The notes below the pieces were generated by a model, which saw only the letters and a program-made list of their open reading frames with translations, searched no databases and was not told the origin of the DNA. Both the position numbers and the translations under genes were made by a program. From positions 1 to 5,309 of the forward strand of contig CAMWUB010000139.1 in the NCBI GenBank assembly GCA_947177345.1: 5,309 nucleotides of DNA, written 5' to 3'. This DNA is from an uncultured Ruminococcus sp. (GTDB lineage Bacteria > Bacillota > Clostridia > Oscillospirales > Ruminococcaceae). The stretch's first letter is position 1. Every line of letters begins with the position of its first letter. This document shows, piece after piece, positions 1 to 5,309 of this stretch.

Positions 1-24
1 ATTACTTCTCCGACTTCTTTTTTC

Positions 25-61
25 AAAGCAGATTTCCATAAAAAGAAATCTGCTTCTTTTT
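25..61 (+). terminator. Rho-independent terminator of an upstream gene
   Basis: A perfect 11-bp stem (26-36 paired with 45-55, AAGCAGATTTC and its complement) encloses an 8-base A-rich loop. It is followed by a C and then five T (57-61). The T tract on the right fits rightward transcription, so it probably ends a gene lying to the left of the window. Nothing coding is seen in 1-24. Confidence 0.85.
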
Positions 62-143
62 GTTTAATCAGTACCAATTTTATTAACAATATTTCCGGAC
101 TTTGTCTACAAAATAGATTTTATGTACATTTTCTATAAATTGC

Positions 144-172
144 TTGACATTTTTTTTTATTATAATTATATA
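144..172 (+). promoter_or_regulatory. Sigma-A type promoter of the PPC/dockerin gene
   Basis: A perfect -35 box TTGACA lies at 144-149. After a 17-base T/A-rich spacer comes TATATA at 167-172, a 4/6 match to the -10 consensus. TATAAA at 169-174 with a 19-base spacer is an alternative. A perfect TATAAT at 161-166 is too close to the -35 box to pair with it. Transcription would start near 179, giving a leader of about 19 bases that carries GGAGG at 186-190, seven bases before the ATG. Confidence 0.75.
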
Positions 173-197
173 AAAACTTTTATACGGAGGTTTAATA

Positions 198-1184
198 ATG
201 AAGAATAAACAATTTATTTCCGCAGTAATGGCGGTTGCTATGGTAGCTACATCTATGACAGCTTTCAGTGCATTTGCCGACGACGACAAAGAGGGCAATC
301 ATATGTCTGATGCTATACCAGTTTCTTTCGGTAAAGAACTTACTGACCAACAACTTTACAGGCTCGATGATGACTGGTACAGTTTTTCACTTGATACAAC
401 ATCTAAGGTACACCTCTATACTAAATTTAATTTTTATCAGGAATATAACGGAACATACTATGAAATTGTCGATGCTGATAACGATTACAAGACAATTTTT
501 AAATCCGAAAATCTGAAACCTGTTAAATGGGATAAAGATTTTTATCTTCCTGCCGGAAATTATTTCATTCATGTATGTTCAGAGAGCCAGAATTTCAGTG
601 CTAATTATGATATGAATGTAACTGTTGCAACTCCGGAAGAAGACAGTTTCGACGCTCTTTCAAATAATAATCTCGGCAATGCCTCTGCCATTAAGTTTGA
701 TACTGAATATACAGGTCATCTTTACGACAATGACGAAGTTGACTACTACACATTCAATTTAGCAGAAGAAGGCATGGTAACTTTAAACCTTGACAGCTCA
801 ATGGATAATGTTGACTGGAAAATATATAACAGCGACAAGGTAGCCGTTGAAGAAGGAACTTTTTCAAAATCTGATAACAATGAAGAAGACAGTGGTATTT
901 CCGCAAAGAAGTCATACATAATGACAGCCGGAACTTTCACAATCGGTATAATGAAAAATGATAAATCTGAAAAAGCTTATGGAAACTATACATTAAAACT
1001 TGACTATCTCAAGGATTACAATAACTATCATGCAAGCGGAGTTTTCGCCTGTGCTGATATAAACAAGGACGGCTTCATTGATGCCGGTGATGCTACTGTT
1101 GTACTTTCGTATTATGCGTATCTCTCAACAGGTGGCAAGGAGTCTGATTTGAATGTATGGTATAACACGGAATTTGCAGAATAA
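198..1184 (+). CDS. Secreted protein with two PPC-like regions and a C-terminal dockerin-type calcium loop
   Basis: The 328-residue product has a type I signal peptide (Lys-rich start, hydrophobic 6-25, likely cleavage after A27 in SAFA|DDD). Residues 38-144 and 150-270 each look like a bacterial pre-peptidase C-terminal (PPC) beta-sandwich: DDDWYSFSL (57-65) with FYLPAGNYFIHV (115-126), and DEVDYYTFNL (179-188) with YIMTAGTFTIGI (240-251). The C-terminus holds one dockerin type I calcium loop, DINKDGFIDAGD (287-298; ligands D287, N289, D291, D295, D298), followed by the helix ending YAYLSTGG. A canonical dockerin has two such loops; the second is absent. No catalytic domain is visible, so it may be a non-catalytic binding or adaptor component that docks to a cohesin at the cell surface (inference). 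The start is fixed by GGAGG at 186-190 and the signal peptide. It ends in tandem TAA TAA and has its own promoter and terminator, so it is monocistronic. The domain assignments come from motif recognition only. Confidence 0.85.
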   Translation: MKNKQFISAVMAVAMVATSMTAFSAFADDDKEGNHMSDAIPVSFGKELTDQQLYRLDDDWYSFSLDTTSKVHLYTKFNFYQEYNGTYYEIVDADNDYKTIFKSENLKPVKWDKDFYLPAGNYFIHVCSESQNFSANYDMNVTVATPEEDSFDALSNNNLGNASAIKFDTEYTGHLYDNDEVDYYTFNLAEEGMVTLNLDSSMDNVDWKIYNSDKVAVEEGTFSKSDNNEEDSGISAKKSYIMTAGTFTIGIMKNDKSEKAYGNYTLKLDYLKDYNNYHASGVFACADINKDGFIDAGDATVVLSYYAYLSTGGKESDLNVWYNTEFAE

Positions 1185-1196
1185 TAACAGATATAA

Positions 1197-1230
1197 AACC
1201 GGATTTTTATTAAAAAAATCCGGTTGTTTT
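1197..1230 (+). terminator. Rho-independent terminator after the dockerin gene
   Basis: A perfect 12-bp stem, AACCGGATTTTT at 1197-1208 with its complement at 1214-1225, has a 5-base loop. It is followed by a G and TTTT (1227-1230). It lies 12 bases after the stop codon and closes the dockerin-gene transcript. The A-rich left flank could let it work weakly in both directions. Confidence 0.9.
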
Positions 1231-1249
1231 AATTTCACACGCCAAACGC

Positions 1250-1279
1250 AAAAAAACACTCATAAATAAATATGAGTGC
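1250..1279 (-). terminator. Rho-independent terminator of the tRNA-Gln gene
   Basis: Read on the minus strand, CACTCATA (1278-1271) pairs perfectly with TATGAGTG (1264-1257) around a 6-base loop and runs straight into seven T (1256-1250). It sits 14 bases past the tRNA 3' end. With the plus-strand terminator at 1197-1230 it forms a convergent pair that insulates the two transcripts. Confidence 0.9.
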
Positions 1280-1292
1280 ATTTTAATATTAC

Positions 1293-1368
1293 TGGTTGGG
1301 GTGCAGGGATTCGAACCCCGGAAGTGACGGAGTCAGAGTCCGTTGCCTTACCGCTTGGCGACACCCCA
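1293..1368 (-). tRNA. tRNA-Gln, anticodon CUG, with encoded CCA
   Basis: The reverse complement folds as a complete 76-base tRNA. The acceptor stem is TGGGGTG with CACCCCA, and the D stem is GCC/GGC around a GGTAA-containing loop. The anticodon stem ACGGA/TCCGT holds loop CTCTGAC with anticodon CTG at 1336-1334, which reads CAG. The T stem carries loop TTCGAAT. The 3' end is A73 followed by a genomically encoded CCA (1295-1293). Isoacceptor identity follows from the anticodon and the U1-A72 pair. The U1-A72 pair is a known feature of tRNA-Gln recognised by the GatCAB amidotransferase, the usual Gln-tRNA route in Gram-positive bacteria. The gene stands alone, transcribed opposite to all coding genes here, with its own promoter and terminator. 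Confidence 0.95.
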
Positions 1369-1401
1369 GTGTCATATAATTGTGCTTCATTCAGCTTTTA
1401 T

Positions 1402-1430
1402 ATTATATCACGTCCGGAATAAAAAGTCAA
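1402..1430 (-). promoter_or_regulatory. Strong sigma-A promoter of the tRNA-Gln gene
   Basis: On the minus strand, TTGACT (1430-1425, 5/6 to the -35 consensus) and a perfect TATAAT (1407-1402) are separated by exactly 17 bases. A TGA just before the -10 box makes it an extended -10 promoter. The predicted start near 1395 leaves a 5' leader of about 27 bases before the mature tRNA at 1368. Such strength is typical of stable-RNA genes. Confidence 0.9.
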
Positions 1431-1472
1431 TAGGTTTTTATATATTTTTTTATTTTAATTAAATCCGTGCTA

Positions 1473-1501
1473 TTGCAAAAATACAGAAATCATTATATAA
1501 T
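1473..1501 (+). promoter_or_regulatory. Promoter of the lipid kinase gene and possibly the whole rightward cluster
   Basis: TTGCAA (1473-1478, 4/6 to the -35 consensus) and a perfect TATAAT (1496-1501) are spaced by 17 bases. The predicted start near 1508 gives a very short leader, with AGGAGG (1510-1515) almost at the 5' end of the mRNA and ten bases before the ATG. It diverges from the tRNA promoter. The stretch between them (1431-1472) is AT-rich with no recognisable motif. Confidence 0.75.
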
Positions 1502-1525
1502 ATTCATACAGGAGGATTTTTTATT

Positions 1526-2473
1526 ATGATAAAGATATATATGATAGTCAATCTTGTTGCCGGAAAAGCCCTGATAAGCGAAAATCTGGGAAATATAATA
1601 AACGAGTTCACAAAGATAGGCGGTGAAGTGACCGTCCACCCGACACAGAGCGGTGAAGATGCCTCAGAATCGGCATACTATGCCTGTGAAAATAATTTTG
1701 ATATACTCGTATGTGCCGGTGGCGACGGTACATTATGCCGTTGTATGCAGGGAATCATGAAAAGTGAAAACCGTCTTACAATCGGATATATTCCGGCAGG
1801 TTCAACAAACGATTTCGCCCAGAGCCTCGATATTCCGAGTAATATAATGGACGCTGTCCGGTGGATTATCGACGGCAAACCGAAATACTGTGATGTGGGA
1901 AAATTCAACGACAGTTACTTCACGTATATATCGGCTTTCGGAGCTTTCACCAATATAACATACGAAACACCACAGAGGATAAAAAATGCAATAGGTCATA
2001 TGGCGTATATCCTTAACGGTCTTATGCAGATTAAAACAATACGTTCAAAGCGTATGCGTATTGAATATGATGACGTTGTAATTGAAGATGATTTTTTATT
2101 CGGAATGGTTACAAATTCAGCGTCTGTTGCCGGAATGCTTTCAATAAACGACTTTATGCTTGACGACGGTGTATTTGAAGTAGTTCTGATAAAAAAACCG
2201 GCTAATCTTGTACAGTTGAATCAGATAATCCGCTCACTTATGAACATCTCGGAGGATATAGACAGGGATTATATTAAATTTTTCCGTACAGACCGTATAA
2301 CATTTACGTGCCTCGACGATGAGCCAGCTACATGGACACGTGACGGTGAGTTTGGCGGAAATGATATGAAATGTGTAATATCAAACTGTCAGAAAGCTGT
2401 ATCTTTCATGATTTGCGATTGTGATGAGACAAAATTCATGCGTGAAGAAATAGTAATACCTGAAAGTAAATAA
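1526..2473 (+). CDS. YegS/DgkB/BmrU-family lipid kinase (probable diacylglycerol kinase)
   Basis: The 315-residue product has the usual length and motif order of the DAGK catalytic family. These soluble or membrane-associated cytoplasmic enzymes phosphorylate diacylglycerol to phosphatidic acid with ATP. Visible motifs are the nucleotide-binding GGDGT (65-69), PAGSTNDFA (90-98), the FTYISAFGAF strand (132-141), DDGVFEV (213-219) at the metal site, and DGE (273-275) with the presumed catalytic acid. The N-terminal motif reads VNLVAGK (8-14) where most relatives have N-P, a mild deviation. The start is set by AGGAGG at 1510-1515. In Bacillus and Staphylococcus, DgkB recycles the diacylglycerol left by lipoteichoic acid synthesis. 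A similar envelope-lipid role here is inference, and other lipid substrates are possible because the family is broad. It is first of four closely spaced genes; the next starts 66 bases on, with no terminator between. Confidence 0.9.
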   Translation: MIKIYMIVNLVAGKALISENLGNIINEFTKIGGEVTVHPTQSGEDASESAYYACENNFDILVCAGGDGTLCRCMQGIMKSENRLTIGYIPAGSTNDFAQSLDIPSNIMDAVRWIIDGKPKYCDVGKFNDSYFTYISAFGAFTNITYETPQRIKNAIGHMAYILNGLMQIKTIRSKRMRIEYDDVVIEDDFLFGMVTNSASVAGMLSINDFMLDDGVFEVVLIKKPANLVQLNQIIRSLMNISEDIDRDYIKFFRTDRITFTCLDDEPATWTRDGEFGGNDMKCVISNCQKAVSFMICDCDETKFMREEIVIPESK

Positions 2474-2539
2474 TGTCCATGTTTTATCGGCTTATACGAA
2501 TATATATGCGTAAAAAAGAAGAAAGGAATATAATTAAGA

Positions 2540-4042
2540 ATGAAAATCAATAAAAAAATCAAATCATGTTTCCTTACCGCCATGCTTACTGTATCGGCTG
2601 TCGTATCGGTATCGGCATATGCAGATGATAAAAAATCTGTATGGTATACCGACGAAAACGGACGTATTTTCTATTACGACGAAAACGGCGAATACCTTAC
2701 CGGTGAGCAGGAAATCGACAACATAAAGTATCTTTTTTCCGATAACGGAGTACTTAAAACCGGCTGGCGTACCGTCGACGGTCAGCGACGTTATTACGAA
2801 CACGAAACCGGAAAAATATTATCCGGCTGGCTTGAATACTGCGGAAAAAATTACTACATAGACGAGGAACAGGGAAAAATTACCGGATTTTTCATAGATG
2901 AAGACGAAACAAAACATTTGTTATCCGATAAGGGCGAGGAAATCAGGGAGCAGGGTTTTCAGGAATCCGACGGAAAAACCTACTACATAAATGAATACGG
3001 TTCACTTGTTACCGGAAAATCTGTTATTGATGATGATATATACTGTTTTGATACAAATTCCGGTTATATGCTTACGGACGGATTCGTTGAAGATAATAAT
3101 GAAGTATTCTACTTAGGAGAGGACGGAAAAGCATTCAGAGGATTACACGATATTGGCGATTATACATACTATTTCACTGAAGACGGCGTTATGTCACGTG
3201 GTGTGACTGAAATAGACGGAAATAAATATTTCTTTTCCGAAAAAGACGGAACTATGTGTATTTCCGACTGGGCAACATCTGAAGATAAAAACGTTTACTA
3301 CTGCGGTGAAGATGGTATCTGTCTTACAGGCTGGCATGAGATAGATAATACAAGATACTACTTTAATGATGATTGTATCCGTACTACCGGACTTATCACA
3401 ATAAAAGATGACGGAACATATTTATTTGACGATAATGGCGTTATGCTTACAGGTTGGCAGAAAGTAAATAATAATCAGTGTTATTTTCTGGAATCCGGAA
3501 AAATGGCATTCGGCTGGCAGACAATCGACGATGATGAATATTATTTTGACAATTATGGAATAATGAAAACAAATACTACTATTGACGGAAAAACACTCGG
3601 TGAAGACGGTAAAGTAAAACCACTTTCAGCGGTACAGCTTAAAGCCAACAGTGTAATAGCCTCTATCGGTACAAGTACGGAAGCTATATACAATTTTGTA
3701 CGGAGCAATAACAGGTATCAGTATATGGAAGCCACAAAAAGTCAGGCACAGATTGAGGCTATAGGCTGGTCATATTTTGCTAACTATGCGTTCAATAACC
3801 GGTTTATAGTATGTTATTATTTTGCGGCTATTACTGATATTCTTTTGAAACAAGCCGGTTGGCAATCAAGAATAGTACACGGAACAGGTACGGGTACAGG
3901 TGAACATTACTGGAATGAAGTATACGCTAATAACACATGGTACTGTATTGATACCTGTAACGGTTATAATATGGTAAGTTTCAGTTATTTACAGGGAAAA
4001 AATTATACTTTTTCAAAATATTTTTATCCTACATACGATTAA
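2540..4042 (+). CDS. Exported cell-wall-binding-repeat protein with C-terminal transglutaminase-like domain
   Basis: The 500-residue product has a signal peptide (KINKKIK start, hydrophobic core 11-25, likely cleavage after A28 in AYA|DD). Residues 35-346 are about 15 repeats of roughly 20 residues with aromatic pairs, Asp/Glu-Asn-Gly turns and TGW steps. These are of the choline/glucan-binding (cell wall-binding, CW_1) type and probably fix the protein to wall or capsule polymer. The ligand cannot be told. Residues 365-500 look like a transglutaminase/papain-like core with an apparently complete triad: C425 in IVCYYFAAI, H456 in EHYWNEVY and D471 in WYCIDTCNG. Such bacterial domains act as cysteine proteases or acyl transferases as well as cross-linkers, so the reaction is open. 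Ten cysteines occur in the mature chain, unusually many for an exported protein. The only SD is GAAAGG at 2521-2526, 13 bases upstream, so expression may be modest. Neighbours are the lipid kinase before it and a lipoprotein 20 bases after. Confidence 0.88.
   Translation: MKINKKIKSCFLTAMLTVSAVVSVSAYADDKKSVWYTDENGRIFYYDENGEYLTGEQEIDNIKYLFSDNGVLKTGWRTVDGQRRYYEHETGKILSGWLEYCGKNYYIDEEQGKITGFFIDEDETKHLLSDKGEEIREQGFQESDGKTYYINEYGSLVTGKSVIDDDIYCFDTNSGYMLTDGFVEDNNEVFYLGEDGKAFRGLHDIGDYTYYFTEDGVMSRGVTEIDGNKYFFSEKDGTMCISDWATSEDKNVYYCGEDGICLTGWHEIDNTRYYFNDDCIRTTGLITIKDDGTYLFDDNGVMLTGWQKVNNNQCYFLESGKMAFGWQTIDDDEYYFDNYGIMKTNTTIDGKTLGEDGKVKPLSAVQLKANSVIASIGTSTEAIYNFVRSNNRYQYMEATKSQAQIEAIGWSYFANYAFNNRFIVCYYFAAITDILLKQAGWQSRIVHGTGTGTGEHYWNEVYANNTWYCIDTCNGYNMVSFSYLQGKNYTFSKYFYPTYD
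2642..3577 (+). repeat. About 15 tandem cell-wall-binding (CW_1-like) repeats within the transglutaminase protein
   Basis: Residues 35-346 repeat with a 19-22 residue period. Clear units begin at residues 58 (EIDNIKYLFSDNGVLKTGWR), 78, 99, 204, 267, 287 (about 21 residues, ending TGWQ), 308 and 328. The consensus is roughly a short strand, an acidic/Asn turn, Y-Y/F, a D-x-x-G turn, then a TGW-like step. Units around 119-140 and 162-203 are the most degenerate. The units differ at the DNA level, so this is an old protein repeat rather than a recent tandem expansion. Confidence 0.85.
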
Positions 4043-4062
4043 TTTAATGTACGAAAAATATC

Positions 4063-5040
4063 ATGAATAATAAGGCAATACTGGTTACAACTGCTATGAT
4101 ACTTGCATTATCGGCAGTATCGTGCGGAAAGGAAGATAGTGAAAGTTCTGTAAGTATAGCATACGGAGAATCTACACGGACTGTCACCACCGCAGAGGCA
4201 ACGGAAACAGAAACAAAAACTGCTATTACTACCGGAAAAACTAAGAAAACAAGTTCCGGTACTGGTACTTCAACCGCCACTGATACAACGACTTCTTCAG
4301 CGGTATCAGGTACGGAAACTACTACAACTGATAGCAATGAAGAAACATCTACTGAAACTACCACATCTGCTGAAAGTTCAGATACGACAACAACAAAAAA
4401 ATCAGCAGTAACTACATTGACTACTACTGTTGCCAATAAGCCGGAAGAAACTACAGTATCTGTAGAAAATACTACTGCTGAAACAACGGCTACAACTGCT
4501 GAAGATACTACAGAAAACACTACTTCTGAACCGGACGAAAGCAGTAACAATGATGATAATAATGACAATGACAATAATAATACTACAGAACCTGAAGACA
4601 CTCAGCCCCCCGAAACTACAGAACCCACTACCGAAGCACCTACGGAAGACAATACATTTGAATTTAAATTCACTGTCGATAATCTGCTCAATAATGCTTC
4701 CGGATTACTTGCAATGCTCGGAACACCGAGTTATTCCGGTGAAGCTCCGGGTTGTACGAGTAACGGAAATGACGTTAAAATATATCAGTATGACGGACTT
4801 GAAATACAATGTTATATCGACGGAGCAACAGAATATATATTCAGTATAGAAATAACAAGCGATAAATATATTACAGACCGTGGAATAAAAACAGGTTGTA
4901 GCCGTGCGGAAGTAGAATCGGCATACGGTACAGGCGAAACAAGCAGTAATATGACCGTATATTATACCGGTAACAATGAAATGGATATAGAATATGATGG
5001 TGATACTGTAGTATCAATATTCTTCTATGCACCCGTATAA
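4063..5040 (+). CDS. Lipoprotein with long Thr-rich stalk and a C-terminal alpha/beta domain
   Basis: The 325-residue product starts with a hydrophobic leader and a lipobox-like ALSAVSC, giving lipidation at C21. The -3 residue is Ala rather than the usual Leu, an accepted variant. Residues about 38-197 are a low-complexity stalk, more than one third Thr, with an Asn/Asp run at 162-173 and a PPETTEPTTEAPTEDN end. Residues 198-325 form a compact domain. It contains G-C-S-R-A-E-V-x-x-x-Y-G (278-289), reminiscent of the SmpA/BamE-like motif found in many small lipoproteins, and a Y-x-Y-x-G-L-E-I strand (241-248). No enzymatic motif is recognised and the function is unknown. A likely role is a surface sensor or partner of the neighbouring exported enzyme or acyltransferase (inference). 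It has no Shine-Dalgarno sequence and begins 20 bases after the previous stop, so it may depend on upstream translation. An in-frame stop at 4045-4047 excludes an earlier start. Confidence 0.82.
   Translation: MNNKAILVTTAMILALSAVSCGKEDSESSVSIAYGESTRTVTTAEATETETKTAITTGKTKKTSSGTGTSTATDTTTSSAVSGTETTTTDSNEETSTETTTSAESSDTTTTKKSAVTTLTTTVANKPEETTVSVENTTAETTATTAEDTTENTTSEPDESSNNDDNNDNDNNNTTEPEDTQPPETTEPTTEAPTEDNTFEFKFTVDNLLNNASGLLAMLGTPSYSGEAPGCTSNGNDVKIYQYDGLEIQCYIDGATEYIFSIEITSDKYITDRGIKTGCSRAEVESAYGTGETSSNMTVYYTGNNEMDIEYDGDTVVSIFFYAPV
4174..4653 (+). repeat. Thr-rich low-complexity coding tract
   Basis: Runs of ACT, ACA, ACG and ACC codons mixed with GAA and GCT encode the lipoprotein stalk (residues 38-197, nearly 60 Thr). 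An AAT/GAT tract at about 4546-4581 encodes the Asn/Asp run. Triplet-rich DNA of this kind can change length by slippage in whole codons. The low complexity also creates a long open antisense frame over the same stretch. Confidence 0.85.
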
Positions 5041-5047
5041 AAGGGGG
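5041..5047 (+). promoter_or_regulatory. Ribosome binding site supporting the TTG start of the MBOAT gene
   Basis: AAGGGGG directly follows the lipoprotein stop codon and lies seven bases before TTG at 5055-5057. The purine-rich block at proper spacing, plus the family-typical start MVFSS in the translation, selects TTG as the initiation codon. Confidence 0.75.
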
Positions 5048-5054
5048 TACTGAT

Positions 5055-5309
5055 TTGGTATTCAGCAGTCCGGTATTTTTGTTTATATTTCTCACGTCGG
5101 TATATATTCTTTACAGGATTATACCGACGATTACCGCAAAGAACATACTTTTATTGATTTTCAGCCTTTTATTCTATACTTACGGTGAGCCGAAAGCAGT
5201 AGTTTTAATGATTATATCAATAATTATCAACTATGTTTTCGGACTTGCCATGAAAGAAACAAATAAATTCAGAAAAATTTTTCTTGTTATAAGTATAACA
5301 GCTAACCTG
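5055..5309 (+). CDS. AlgI-like MBOAT-family O-acyltransferase, N-terminal part, runs off the window
   Basis: Eighty-five codons are open to the right edge; full-length relatives are around 450-500 residues, so most of the gene, including the catalytic His region, lies outside. The translation begins MVFSSPVFLFIFL, close to the start of the alginate O-acetyltransferase AlgI. It continues with a membrane segment (7-20), NILLLIFSLLFYTYGEPK (30-47) and a further membrane segment (48-64) ending in NYVFGLAM. N-x-x-L-L-x-x-S-x-x-F-Y and N-Y-x-x-G are family hallmarks. MBOAT proteins of this branch move acyl groups across the membrane onto exported polysaccharides, usually with a partner SGNH/DHHW-type protein. 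It starts 14 bases after the lipoprotein stop and is probably in the same transcript. The start codon is TTG. A DltB-like role in teichoic acid D-alanylation is less likely, given the AlgI-like N-terminus. Confidence 0.85.
   Translation, partial: MVFSSPVFLFIFLTSVYILYRIIPTITAKNILLLIFSLLFYTYGEPKAVVLMIISIIINYVFGLAMKETNKFRKIFLVISITANL

Noticed and set aside
83..298. Minus-strand open frame covering the promoter and start of the dockerin gene
   Set aside because: It overlaps a near-consensus promoter and signal-peptide codons, and its translation is an Ile/Lys/Tyr-rich product of AT-rich DNA.
1293..1368. tRNA gene as an integration (att) site for a mobile element
   Set aside because: No duplicated tRNA 3' end, integrase or boundary repeat is visible in the window.
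2474..2539. Promoter or terminator between the lipid kinase and transglutaminase genes
   Set aside because: TATATA at 2501-2506 has no acceptable -35 box at proper spacing, and no stem-loop with a T tract is present. Read-through from the kinase gene is simpler.
2642..3577. Repeat array as a possible CRISPR or DNA-level tandem repeat
   Set aside because: The periodicity is at protein level, in frame and with diverged DNA. There are no identical direct repeats with unique spacers.
4044..4601. Long antisense open frame (185 codons) opposite the lipoprotein gene
   Set aside because: Its Val/Ser/Leu-only composition is the mirror of the Thr-codon-rich stalk. It has no ribosome binding site or promoter, and the sense strand has a clear lipoprotein reading.
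4550..4849. Second plus-strand open frame inside the lipoprotein gene
   Set aside because: It begins in the Asn/Asp low-complexity tract, has no ribosome binding site and no protein-like pattern. The overlapping frame explains the region better.

Overview
The window looks like chromosomal DNA from a low-GC, Gram-positive anaerobe, most likely a gut or rumen Ruminococcus-type Clostridium relative (Oscillospiraceae). The basis is the AT-rich intergenic DNA, strong GGAGG ribosome binding sites, a C-terminal dockerin-type motif ending in YAYLSTGG, Thr/Pro/Glu linkers of the PETTEPTTEAPT kind, and exported proteins with Gram-positive signal peptides. This placement comes from recognising protein styles, not from a database search.

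Layout. Positions 1-62 hold the terminator of a gene to the left of the window. A stand-alone unit follows at 144-1230: promoter, a secreted protein with two PPC-like beta-sandwich regions and one dockerin calcium loop, and its own terminator. Next is a minus-strand tRNA-Gln(CUG) gene with its own near-consensus promoter (1402-1430) and terminator (1250-1279). The tRNA terminator lies back to back with that of the dockerin gene. From 1473 to the right edge four plus-strand genes are closely spaced (gaps of 66, 20 and 14 bases) with no terminator visible between them, so they may form one operon behind the promoter at 1473-1501. They are a YegS/DgkB-type lipid (diacylglycerol) kinase, an exported cell-wall-binding-repeat protein with a C-terminal transglutaminase-like domain, a Thr-rich lipoprotein, and the N-terminus of an AlgI-like MBOAT O-acyltransferase that starts at TTG and runs off the window.

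How they may work together. All four products of the rightward cluster point to the cell envelope: lipid phosphorylation, a secreted papain-fold enzyme (protease or cross-linker type) that may bind the wall through about 15 repeats, a membrane-anchored lipoprotein on a long stalk, and a membrane acyltransferase. A reasonable inference is an envelope or exopolysaccharide acylation and assembly locus. The combination is the most interesting feature here. The substrates, and whether the genes are truly co-functional, cannot be read from the sequence.
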